Assembly: GCA_031362155.1 (NCBI GenBank)
Contig: JANLRZ010000056.1
Location: 1 to 64,000, forward strand
DNA: 64,000 bases
Direction of reading: 5' to 3'
Source: JAENVU01 sp031362155
GTDB lineage: Bacteria > Actinomycetota > Acidimicrobiia > IMCC26256 > JAENVU01
Positions 1 to 6,629 of this stretch are shown one piece after another. A model generated the notes under the pieces. The model was not told the DNA's origin, made no database searches, and saw nothing but the letters and a program-made list of their open reading frames with translations. The first letter of the stretch is position 1. The number at the start of each line of letters is the position of its first letter. A program made the position numbers and the translations under genes.

Positions 1-491
1 GGATGAACGCCGAACACATTCGCCGCATGGAGATTCCTGAGTTGGTTGCCGCGGTCTTGCCGTTCGCAGTCGAGCGCTACGGCCAACACCTCGATGTCCC
101 GACGTTCGAAGCGGCGGTCGCGTTGGCCCACGAACGGGCAACGACGCTGATACAGATCGCGGAGCAAGCCGCGTTCTTGTTCACCGGAAGTGATGTGGTC
201 GAGATCGATTCGGAATCGTGGGAGCGGCTCGTCGCAACCGAGCAGGTCACGGCCGTGCTCGATGCCGCTATCGACCATTGTTCCGATTGCGATTGGACCG
301 TCGAAGCCATCGACTTGCGGCCTGCGATCGATGCGCTTGGTTTGAAGGCGCGCAAGGCGATGCCCGCGCTCTATGCCGCAGTCGAAGGTCGGTCGTCGGG
401 ACTGCCGCTCTTCGACTCGATCCACTTACTCGGCCGTGACTGCGCGCTGGCTCGGATGCGGGCCGCGCGCGCTCGGATCGACGGGACGTGA
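1..491 (+). CDS. gltX: Glutamate--tRNA ligase, C-terminal part (5' end outside window)
   Basis: This is the last ~163 codons of a class I glutamyl-tRNA synthetase, which charges tRNA-Glu with glutamate in the cytoplasm. The frame is open from the first base, so the ATG at position 3 is an internal methionine. What is seen is the helical anticodon-binding region: an N-A-E-H-I-R motif followed by alpha-helical sequence and a C-terminal K-A-R-K-A-M-P-A-L-Y-A-A stretch, typical of GltX ends. The catalytic Rossmann domain with HIGH and KMSKS motifs lies outside the window. The stop overlaps the next start (GTGA), and tRNA-Gln and tRNA-Glu genes lie 0.65 kb downstream. If this organism lacks GlnRS, the enzyme may also mischarge tRNA-Gln for GatCAB; that is inference. 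Confidence 0.9.
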   Translation, partial: MNAEHIRRMEIPELVAAVLPFAVERYGQHLDVPTFEAAVALAHERATTLIQIAEQAAFLFTGSDVVEIDSESWERLVATEQVTAVLDAAIDHCSDCDWTVEAIDLRPAIDALGLKARKAMPALYAAVEGRSSGLPLFDSIHLLGRDCALARMRAARARIDGT

Positions 492-1120
492 GGCGGGTCC
501 TTCGCATCGGTTTGCGCATCGCTCTCGTCGTGGTCGCACTCGGGGTCGTTGGCTTCATCGTGACGTTCTTGCAAGTGTGGCGTGCGGCGCGAAGCGATAG
601 TGCGCGGCCGTCAGACGCGATCGTGGTTTTGGGTGCCGCACAGTACGACGGCATCCCATCCCCCGTGCTCGCCGCGCGCCTCGACCACGCACTCGAGTTG
701 TATCGCGCCGGCATCGCACCCGTGATTGTGGTCACCGGCGGCCGCCGGGAGGGCGACCGATTTACCGAAGCCACCGCAAGTGCGACCTACCTGCACAACC
801 ACGGTGTGCCTGACGACGCGATTCTGCGGGAGACGACCGGTCGCTCGTCGTGGGAGTCGTTGCGCGCCTCGGCTCGATTCTTGATCGACCGCGATATGAC
901 ACGCGTCGTTCTCGTTTCCGATCCGTATCACGCGGCGCGTATCGACGCGATCGCCAGCGAAGTCGGACTCGACGCAGTGACGTCATCGACGCGTACGAGT
1001 CCGATCGACGGCGCCGACGAATGGCGTCACCTCGGTACCGAAACCGTGCGCGTTGCAGCCGGGCGCATCTTCGGATTCGGTCGACTCGACAAGAACCAGC
1101 AGGTCGGAAAGCTGGTCTAA
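488..1120 (+). CDS. YdcF/SanA-like DUF218 membrane-anchored protein
   Basis: A 210-residue protein of the DUF218 (YdcF/SanA/ElyC) family. Residues ~6-28 form one hydrophobic membrane segment after a short basic N-terminus. The soluble domain has the family signatures: A-I-V-V-L-G-A-A near residue 45, V-I-V-V-T-G-G near 80, the middle R-S-S-W-E-S-L motif, and V-V-L-V-S-D-P-Y-H. Family members have been linked to cell-envelope or vancomycin-barrier roles, but the reaction is not established. The GTG start at 488 overlaps the gltX stop (GTGA), implying translational coupling. The gene ends 25 bp before tRNA-Gln. Family assignment is firm; function is not. Confidence 0.85.
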   Translation: MRRVLRIGLRIALVVVALGVVGFIVTFLQVWRAARSDSARPSDAIVVLGAAQYDGIPSPVLAARLDHALELYRAGIAPVIVVTGGRREGDRFTEATASATYLHNHGVPDDAILRETTGRSSWESLRASARFLIDRDMTRVVLVSDPYHAARIDAIASEVGLDAVTSSTRTSPIDGADEWRHLGTETVRVAAGRIFGFGRLDKNQQVGKLV

Positions 1121-1145
1121 CGACTGGCTATGCTGGAGCCCACCT

Positions 1146-1220
1146 TCGGGGGTGGTGTAATCGGCAACACAACAGGTTCTGGTCCTGTCTTTGGGGGTTC
1201 GAGTCCTCCCCCCCGAGCCA
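1146..1220 (+). tRNA. tRNA-Gln (anticodon CTG), CCA encoded
   Basis: The cloverleaf folds by hand. The acceptor stem TCGGGGG (1146-1152) pairs with CCCCCGA. The D stem GTGT pairs with ACAC. The anticodon stem ACAGG/CCTGT carries loop TTCTGGT, giving anticodon CTG. The T arm GGGGG-TTCGAGT-CCTCC follows, then discriminator G and genomic CCA at 1218-1220. It decodes CAG. It sits 28 bp upstream of tRNA-Glu and probably shares its transcript. Confidence 0.96.
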
Positions 1221-1247
1221 ACCGAGGAAATGTTCTCGGCGCAGTCT

Positions 1248-1323
1248 GGCCCCGTCGTCTAGTGGCCTAGGACGCCGCCCTCTCAAGGCGGTAACGGCAG
1301 TTCGAATCTGCTCGGGGCTGCCA
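1248..1323 (+). tRNA. tRNA-Glu (anticodon CTC), CCA encoded
   Basis: The acceptor GGCCCCG (1248-1254) pairs with CGGGGCT (a G-T pair closes the end). The anticodon stem CCGCC/GGCGG holds loop CTCTCAA, giving anticodon CTC for GAG codons. The T arm GGCAG-TTCGAAT-CTGCT is intact and the CCA end is encoded at 1321-1323. It lies between tRNA-Gln and a strong terminator and is linked to gltX, the enzyme that would charge it. Confidence 0.96.
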
Positions 1324-1326
1324 ACC

Positions 1327-1355
1327 AAGCCCGGGACTTCGTCCCGGGCTTCGTT
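1327..1355 (+). terminator. Rho-independent-type terminator of the tRNA unit
   Basis: A perfect 11-bp inverted repeat (AAGCCCGGGAC / GTCCCGGGCTT, 1327-1351) with a TTC loop begins 3 bp after the CCA end of tRNA-Glu, followed by the weakly T-rich tail TTCGTTGT. It probably ends the gltX/tRNA transcript. Confidence 0.85.
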
Positions 1356-1977
1356 GTGTCCGGCGTCGGTACCCGATCAACGTCACTCGTTGTCGTGTGG
1401 TTCACCGCGTGCGCACCAAATTCTTTCGCGTGCGAGCGCGCGCGAAAAAAAAATCTCCACGCACATCGCGCGGTCCAGTGCAACACACGCAACACACGCG
1501 TCGTGTCGCGGTCGTTCGTCGATCGTGACGCGCGGCATCTCTTTCTCACTGCGCGTGAACAATCGTCGAGAAATGCACGCGTTCGGTTGACGCTGCGTGT
1601 CGCGCGCATGCCTGTGCGTGCGCGCGGTCGACGCGACGATGCACTGCGACGATGCGACGCGCGATGGAAAGTCACGGTCGCGCGCGTGCGCGCCACGAAA
1701 GGAAATGCTTGACGTTGCGTCCCGAATACGTTTCCATGGTTTCTTGAATGACGAGTGGCGGCGGAAATGCGCGGTTCAGTGACGCTCGTCGACAAAGATT
1801 GTGTTGTGCGAGTTGTTGAGGAGATGAACGGCGCGCACACGCACGAAGATCGTGGTGGATGTTTTCCTGAAGTGCACACCGTGCCCGTCAGGTCCGCCGC
1901 GTCACCGAGGCGAACGAGCATGTACTGGGGTTCGGTTTCGCCTCGTGCCCAGTAGACACCGACAGAAGGTGGTGACC
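1352..1977. other. 626-bp CGCG/GCGC-rich non-coding spacer before the histone-like gene
   Basis: No convincing gene is seen on either strand: the open frames here lack family features, run across the tRNAs, or have implausible composition. The stretch is dense in CGCG, GCGC, CGTG and ACACACG words, with a run of nine A at about 1444-1452, and its local composition differs from the flanking genes. A TTGACG word lies at 1709-1714 without a good -10 partner. It presumably holds the promoter and a long leader for the gene at 1978; an untested small RNA is also possible. Confidence 0.5.
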
Positions 1978-2361
1978 ATGCCTCCAGCAAAGCGAAGCAC
2001 GCGTAAGGCGGCGGCCAAGAAGGCTCCCGCGAAGCGCAAGGCAGCGAAGAAGGCCCCTGCGAAGCGGAAGGCCGCAGCGAAGAAGAAGGCTCCGGCCAAG
2101 AAGGCTGCGAAGAAGAAGGCCCCCGCGAAGCGGAAGGCTGCTGCCAAGAAGGCTCCCGCGAAGCGGAAGGCGACGAAGAAGGCCGCAGCCAAGAAGACCG
2201 TGAAGAAGGCCGCCAAGAAGAAGGCGGTCAAGAAGGCTGCGAAGAAGAAGGCCCCCGCGAAGCGGAAGGCCGCCAAGAAGGCTCCGGCGAAGCGGAAGGC
2301 GACCAAGAAGGCCGCCAAGAAGGCTCCGGCGAAGCGCAAGGCAGCGAAGAAGCGCAAGTAA
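1978..2361 (+). CDS. Lysine/alanine-rich histone H1-like DNA-binding protein
   Basis: A 127-residue protein made almost wholly of K, A, P and R, built from degenerate repeats such as KKAPAKRKA and KKAAKK. This composition matches the C-terminal tails of actinobacterial HU/HupB and the histone H1-like proteins that coat and compact DNA. No separate globular HU domain is present, so it is a tail-only protein. The ATG at 1978 follows a plausible Shine-Dalgarno stretch (AGAAGGTGGTG). An upstream in-frame extension from 1852 would add unrelated sequence and is not used. A terminator follows directly. The role is inferred from composition and repeats. Confidence 0.85.
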   Translation: MPPAKRSTRKAAAKKAPAKRKAAKKAPAKRKAAAKKKAPAKKAAKKKAPAKRKAAAKKAPAKRKATKKAAAKKTVKKAAKKKAVKKAAKKKAPAKRKAAKKAPAKRKATKKAAKKAPAKRKAAKKRK

Positions 2362-2378
2362 CGACGGCAACGTCGAAG

Positions 2379-2411
2379 AGCGGGGGAGGCCATCGGCCTC
2401 CCCCGCTTTTT
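2379..2411 (+). terminator. Terminator of the histone-like gene
   Basis: A GC-rich hairpin (AGCGGGGGAGGCC / GGCCTCCCCCGCT with an ATC loop) is followed by TTTTT, a textbook intrinsic terminator 17 bp after the stop codon. The next gene converges from the minus strand at 2436. Confidence 0.93.
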
Positions 2412-2435
2412 ATTGCTCGAAGATCCGCTGCGCGC

Positions 2436-3170
2436 CTAGAGGTCCCGCAGCAGGCGGAATTCCTCGCCGAGCTGGGCCGAGCCGGAGACGCGGGCCCGCT
2501 CGGCAACTCGGCGAGCGAAGGCGCGATGTTCGCCCGGCTGGTCGCCGGCCACGGGATCGATGCCCATGGTCGAGAGCCACTGACTGCGGTGACAGACCAA
2601 TGCCGCGACCTTCGTGGCGATCGTCTCCTCGATCGGCTCGACGTGGTCGGGTTCGTCGGCTTCGAACAGCATCAAGAGTTCCGGTCGATGGTGGTGTCCG
2701 CCGACGCCGGGAAAGAAGTGGGGGTCGCGCGCGGCGACGAGCCCGTCGACGGTGATCCAACCGGCATGACGATGATCCGGGTGGAGGCGATACCGCTTCC
2801 ACGGGTCGTGGCCGATGACCACGTCGGGCCGGACTTCGCGGATCGTTCGGCACACGACCAGCCGACCGGCTTCGTCACTCTCGAGTTCGCCGTCGACGAA
2901 GTCGCCGAAGTGCACCGTCCCGTTCCCGAGGGTCCGGGCAGCGTCGAGCGCTTCGGCGCGTCGGGTGTGCACGAGCGCCGAGAGATCGTCGCCCACGTCC
3001 CAACTTCCTTTCGATCCATCGGTGAGGACGAGGAAGTGGATGTCGGCGCCGGCGGCGGCCCATTTCGCAAGGGTCCCTCCGCAGCCGAACTCGATGTCGT
3101 CAGGATGCGCGCCGATGGCGAGGACACGTTCCGGCGTCGGCAGGGGCGTCGGCGAGATCGAGGTGGTCAT
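2436..3170 (-). CDS. PIG-L/LmbE family deacetylase
   Basis: A 244-residue zinc-dependent N-deacetylase of the PIG-L/LmbE family, which removes acetyl groups from N-acetylglucosaminyl-type substrates. The zinc-binding motif A-H-P-D-D-I-E-F-G-C-G-G lies at residues ~21-32, and the second motif R-L-H-P-D-H-R-H-A-G near residue 128. Actinobacterial relatives include MshB and Mca of mycothiol metabolism, but the substrate here is unknown; a separate and more Mca-like gene lies at 36568. The start overlaps the stop of the upstream cofC by 4 bp (ATGA), so the two are cotranscribed. Confidence 0.88.
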   Translation of the reverse strand: MTTSISPTPLPTPERVLAIGAHPDDIEFGCGGTLAKWAAAGADIHFLVLTDGSKGSWDVGDDLSALVHTRRAEALDAARTLGNGTVHFGDFVDGELESDEAGRLVVCRTIREVRPDVVIGHDPWKRYRLHPDHRHAGWITVDGLVAARDPHFFPGVGGHHHRPELLMLFEADEPDHVEPIEETIATKVAALVCHRSQWLSTMGIDPVAGDQPGEHRAFARRVAERARVSGSAQLGEEFRLLRDL

Positions 3171-3754
3171 GACTGAGCGAGATCCTCAGGGAGGTCGACA
3201 TCGAAGCCGAGAGATGCGTCGCGTACGACCCGAACGGCAAGGCCCGCCGCCCGGGCCCGCGTCGCGTGACGGCGCGCGGAACCGGGACCGTAGGCGAACA
3301 GTGAATCCGCGTGCACGGGCACCGAGAACACGGGGGTGCCGTCGTCTCGGTGGCAGGGGACGATCGTCACGATGGTCGGCTCCGAGCGGTCGAACCATTC
3401 GAGCGATCCGGGTCGGGCCCGAGGCAGATCGGCGTGCGCGACGATGACGCGTTGGCGACCGCGCCGTCGATGGTGATCGAGCCCGGCCCGGGCCGCGCCA
3501 TCGAGGCCGGCGTCGACGTCGTCGATGCATTCGATGGAGCGAGCGGCGGCCCAGGTAAGAACTTCGGGCGCGGAGGACACGACGACGAGCGGGAGGTGCC
3601 CGGCCGCGAGCACCACTCGGTCGGCCATCGCCTCGGCGAGTTCGGCGCGCTCGGTCTTCGTGAGCACATCGGCGAGCCGGACTTTGCCCGATCGAAATGC
3701 ACGAATCGGGATAACGACGCCCGCGCGAGGCTCGAGACCGGGGACGGGCTGCAT
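3167..3754 (-). CDS. cofC: 2-phospho-L-lactate guanylyltransferase (F420 biosynthesis)
   Basis: A 195-residue nucleotidyltransferase resembling CofC, which activates phospholactate or phosphoenolpyruvate with GTP in the first committed step of coenzyme F420 synthesis. Visible family marks are the N-terminal V-I-P-I-R-A-F-R-S-G-K-V-R-L segment (nucleotide binding, residues ~14-27), the V-I-V-A-H-A-D-L-P motif near 105, and the C-terminal F-D-V-D-L-P-E-D-L. It is the first gene of a two-gene operon with the PIG-L deacetylase and is divergent from plsC, separated by 23 bp. F420-type enzymes elsewhere in the window support the cofactor being made. Confidence 0.85.
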   Translation of the reverse strand: MQPVPGLEPRAGVVIPIRAFRSGKVRLADVLTKTERAELAEAMADRVVLAAGHLPLVVVSSAPEVLTWAAARSIECIDDVDAGLDGAARAGLDHHRRRGRQRVIVAHADLPRARPGSLEWFDRSEPTIVTIVPCHRDDGTPVFSVPVHADSLFAYGPGSARRHATRARAAGLAVRVVRDASLGFDVDLPEDLAQS

Positions 3755-3777
3755 GGGGCTGCGTATGCTACCGGCCC

Positions 3778-4479
3778 GTGGACCCAGTTTTTGATGTGGT
3801 GCGAGGGGTGCTCTATCCGCCGATGCACTTCGGGATCCGGTGGACGGTCGAGGGTGTCGAGCACCTTCCGACCTCGGGTGCTGTCATCCTCGCCTCGAAT
3901 CACATCTCGTATCTCGACCCGCTTGCGCTGGGATACCTCGCCACCAAGCGGGGACGGCGGACTCGTTTCCTCACGAAGGAGGAGTTGTTCGCGAAGCCGA
4001 TCCTCCGCCAGATCCTCGTCGGTTGCGGGATGATCCCGGTCAGCCGCGGGAGTCAGGCCGCGGCGGGATCGCTCGTCGCGGCCGAGGAGTCGTTGCGTGC
4101 GGGTCGATGCGTCACCGTGTTCCCCGAGGGCACGATCTCGCTCGACCTCGAACCGATGGTGGGCAAGACCGGAACCGCACGCCTGGCGGCGGCCACGGGT
4201 GTGCCCATCGTGCCGGTCGGGCTCTGGGGGCTCCATCGCATCATGTTCAAGGGCCGCAAGCCGCGGTGGCGGTGGGGGATTGGCGAGTCCGCGGCCTTTG
4301 GTCCGCCGATCACCGTCGATCCGGCTGACGATGTCGCCCTGGCGACGGACCGGATCATGGACGCCATCTGCCGGCAGGTCGGCCGAGCGCGGGCGGCGTA
4401 TCCACAGCATCCGCAGCCGGATGAAGGTGACTGGTGGGTGCGAGCGTCCGAGACCGCAGTCATGAGGAGTTGTCGATGA
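3778..4479 (+). CDS. plsC: 1-acyl-sn-glycerol-3-phosphate acyltransferase (PlsC-like)
   Basis: A 233-residue lysophospholipid acyltransferase. It carries the HX4D catalytic motif N-H-I-S-Y-L-D (residues ~41-47), the substrate-binding F-P-E-G-T motif near residue 120, and the G-M-I-P-V-S-R block between them. It transfers an acyl group to lysophosphatidate at the membrane. A GTG start at 3778 is used. Its stop overlaps the gpsA start (ATGA), joining two consecutive steps of phospholipid synthesis (glycerol-3-phosphate supply and acylation) in one transcript. Confidence 0.9.
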   Translation: MDPVFDVVRGVLYPPMHFGIRWTVEGVEHLPTSGAVILASNHISYLDPLALGYLATKRGRRTRFLTKEELFAKPILRQILVGCGMIPVSRGSQAAAGSLVAAEESLRAGRCVTVFPEGTISLDLEPMVGKTGTARLAAATGVPIVPVGLWGLHRIMFKGRKPRWRWGIGESAAFGPPITVDPADDVALATDRIMDAICRQVGRARAAYPQHPQPDEGDWWVRASETAVMRSCR

Positions 4480-5486
4480 CGCGCGTCGCTGTCATCGGTG
4501 CCGGATCGTGGGGGACGGCGGTTGGTGCCATCGCGGCCACCAACGCCGACGCGGTGTTGTGGGCTCGGGACGACGGGGTGGTGGCGCGGGTGAACCGCGA
4601 CCACACCAATCCGGAGTACCTCCCTGGTATCACCCTCCCAGACTCGCTCCACGCGACCTCGGACCTCGCCGTGGCCTGCTCGGGCGCCGACGTGATCGTC
4701 ATGGGCGTGCCGTCGCACGGATTCCGGTCCGTGCTGGAGGCCGCCCGCCCCGCGATCGGTGATGATGTGCCGGTTCTCAGCCTCTCCAAGGGCGTGGAAC
4801 AAGGCACGATGTACCGGATGACCGAGGTCGTCGCCGATGTGCTCGGGAGCCATCGTCGCGATCGGATCGGAGTGCTGACCGGTCCGAACCTGGCTCGGGA
4901 GGTCGCGATGGGTCAGCCGACGGCGTCGGTGGTCGCCGTGACCGACCCGACCGCCGCCACCGAACTCCAAGCGTTGTTCATGACCGCCACGTTCCGGGTG
5001 TACACCAACCCGGACGTCGTCGGGTGTGAGAGCGCGGGGGCGCTGAAGAACGTGATCGCGCTTGCCGCGGGGATCGCGCACGGACTGGGCTACGGCGACA
5101 ACACCAAGGCCGCGCTCATCACTCGGGGGCTGGCGGAACTGGCGCGGCTCGGGACGGCACTCGGCGGCGACCCGATGACGTTCTCGGGGTTGGCGGGCAT
5201 GGGTGATCTGGTGGCGACCTGCACGAGCGAGAAGAGCCGGAACCGTACGGTCGGTGTCGCGCTGGGTCAGGGCCGCACGCTGGAGGAGATCGTCGCCGAG
5301 ATGAAGATGGTGGCCGAAGGCGTCAAGAGCACGCAGGCGGTGTTGGAACTGGCCGCGCGCCACGGTGTGGAGATGCCGATCGCCGAACAGGTCGGCGCGG
5401 TGTTGTACGACGGTGTGCCGGTGGCCGACATCGTTCCCGCGCTGATGCTGCGAGAAGCGAAGCCGGAACTGCGGAATCCCCAGTGA
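4476..5486 (+). CDS. gpsA: NAD(P)+-dependent glycerol-3-phosphate dehydrogenase
   Basis: A 336-residue cytosolic enzyme that reduces dihydroxyacetone phosphate to sn-glycerol-3-phosphate for phospholipid synthesis. The N-terminal Rossmann motif V-I-G-A-G-S-W-G-T-A starts at residue 5. Also visible are V-L-T-G-P-N-L-A-R-E near residue 130, the catalytic-region A-L-K-N-V-I-A-L-A-A-G-I near 190, and G-L-A-G-M-G-D-L-V-A-T-C near 245. The ATG at 4476 follows GAGGAG and overlaps the plsC stop by 4 bp; an in-frame upstream start at 4434 would only add plsC-overlapping sequence. The stop overlaps the next start (GTGA). Confidence 0.95.
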   Translation: MTRVAVIGAGSWGTAVGAIAATNADAVLWARDDGVVARVNRDHTNPEYLPGITLPDSLHATSDLAVACSGADVIVMGVPSHGFRSVLEAARPAIGDDVPVLSLSKGVEQGTMYRMTEVVADVLGSHRRDRIGVLTGPNLAREVAMGQPTASVVAVTDPTAATELQALFMTATFRVYTNPDVVGCESAGALKNVIALAAGIAHGLGYGDNTKAALITRGLAELARLGTALGGDPMTFSGLAGMGDLVATCTSEKSRNRTVGVALGQGRTLEEIVAEMKMVAEGVKSTQAVLELAARHGVEMPIAEQVGAVLYDGVPVADIVPALMLREAKPELRNPQ

Positions 5487-6613
5487 TCCTCGGCGCCATT
5501 GGGGGAAACGGCCGCGTCGTCCTCGACCCTCGGGGGTCGATCTCGGTGGCCGGCGAGCGTTGGACCCTCGACTGGTGGATCGGCGCGGACGACCGGTGGC
5601 GGGTCCCGAGCCGGGAACCCGCCGTGCGCCAGACCGCCGTGGGCGGTGCGCCGGTCGCCGAGACTCGGGTCCGGGTCCCGAGTGGCGACGCGGTCCAGCG
5701 CGTGTACGCAATCGCCGGACCGGGTGATGTTGTCATCACTGAAATCGAGAACGACTCACCGGCCGCGTTCGTCGTCACCTTCGTCGTCACCGGCGCGACC
5801 TCGATCGCACTCGACGGCAACCATGTGCTCATCGACGGCCGGGTGGCGCTCGTCGTGCCGTTCCCGCCGCCGCGGTGGGACGTCAGCGATGTGGCCTTCG
5901 AACCGGAGCAGTGCGGCGCCGAGACGGGCCGCTTCGAGGCTCGCCGGTCCGAGTCCGGAGACCTGCGCGCGGCGCTCTTGTTCCCACTGAGCCACCGCAA
6001 CCGGCTGCGGATCGGGATCGTGAGCGGCGATGTCGTGCCGACGGGGTTGGATCTTGCCCAGGTGCCCGGTGCTGACGCGGTCGCGCGCGGTTGGCGCGTC
6101 CACCTGGACCGGGGCATGCGCGTCACGGGACCGTCGGAGATGGTCGAACCGATCGACGTGGCGCGGAGTCAAGTGCTGCTGACCCTCGAGCCGACGCCGG
6201 CGGTGGCCGCTGCCCTCGAGGACTGGGGGTGCGACGAGGCCGCCGAGTACGCGTGGCACGGCATGTCGATTCGGGAACGACGCCGCGCCCGGCGTCGGGT
6301 CGGCCTCGCCGACGAGGCCGGGCCGGCTGGGTTGCTGCTCCGGACCCGAGACGGACTCGTGCGCGAGACCGATGCCGGATTCGAACTCCTCCACGAGGTG
6401 CCCGAACCCGGGATCGACCTCGAGGTGCATGACGCGCCGAGCCGGCACGGCTCGATGTCGTTCGCGCTCCGTTGGCACGGCGAGAACGCCGCCTTGCTCT
6501 GGGAGGTGCGTGACTCCACCGGACCGTATGAGATTCGCGTGCCGGTGATGGCGCCGGGATGGTCCAGCACGGCCGCGACCGGTGAAACCCTGCTGCGTAC
6601 CGTGTCGACCTGA
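5483..6613 (+). CDS. Conserved-looking hypothetical protein in the plsC-gpsA operon
   Basis: A 376-residue protein I do not recognise. It has no signal peptide or membrane segment. The first ~250 residues look beta-rich, with repeated short hydrophobic strands (for example V-V-I-T-E-I-E-N and F-V-V-T-F-V-V-T) like a beta-sandwich or sugar-binding fold. A charged, Arg-rich patch (R-E-R-R-R-A-R-R-R-V) follows near residue 275, and the C-terminal ~80 residues are again beta-rich. The GTG start overlaps the gpsA stop, so it is translationally coupled to lipid-precursor genes. It converges on an alpha-mannosidase 16 bp away. Function unknown; the context may hint at a glycolipid link, which is speculation. 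Confidence 0.75.
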   Translation: MILGAIGGNGRVVLDPRGSISVAGERWTLDWWIGADDRWRVPSREPAVRQTAVGGAPVAETRVRVPSGDAVQRVYAIAGPGDVVITEIENDSPAAFVVTFVVTGATSIALDGNHVLIDGRVALVVPFPPPRWDVSDVAFEPEQCGAETGRFEARRSESGDLRAALLFPLSHRNRLRIGIVSGDVVPTGLDLAQVPGADAVARGWRVHLDRGMRVTGPSEMVEPIDVARSQVLLTLEPTPAVAAALEDWGCDEAAEYAWHGMSIRERRRARRRVGLADEAGPAGLLLRTRDGLVRETDAGFELLHEVPEPGIDLEVHDAPSRHGSMSFALRWHGENAALLWEVRDSTGPYEIRVPVMAPGWSSTAATGETLLRTVST

Positions 6614-6629
6614 CCCGCGAGACGAATCG

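Noticed and set aside
1283..1990. Minus-strand open frame across the tRNA-Glu gene and the spacer
   Set aside because: It covers a tRNA, has no family features, and its composition reflects the antisense of a non-coding region.
1888..2393. Long minus-strand frames opposite the histone-like gene (Leu/Arg- or Ala/Phe-rich)
   Set aside because: These are the antisense of the Lys/Ala repeats and carry no start or domain support.
4053..5711. 550-codon minus-strand frame opposite gpsA
   Set aside because: It lies wholly antisense to plsC, gpsA and the next gene, which have clear motifs; high GC makes long spurious frames common.
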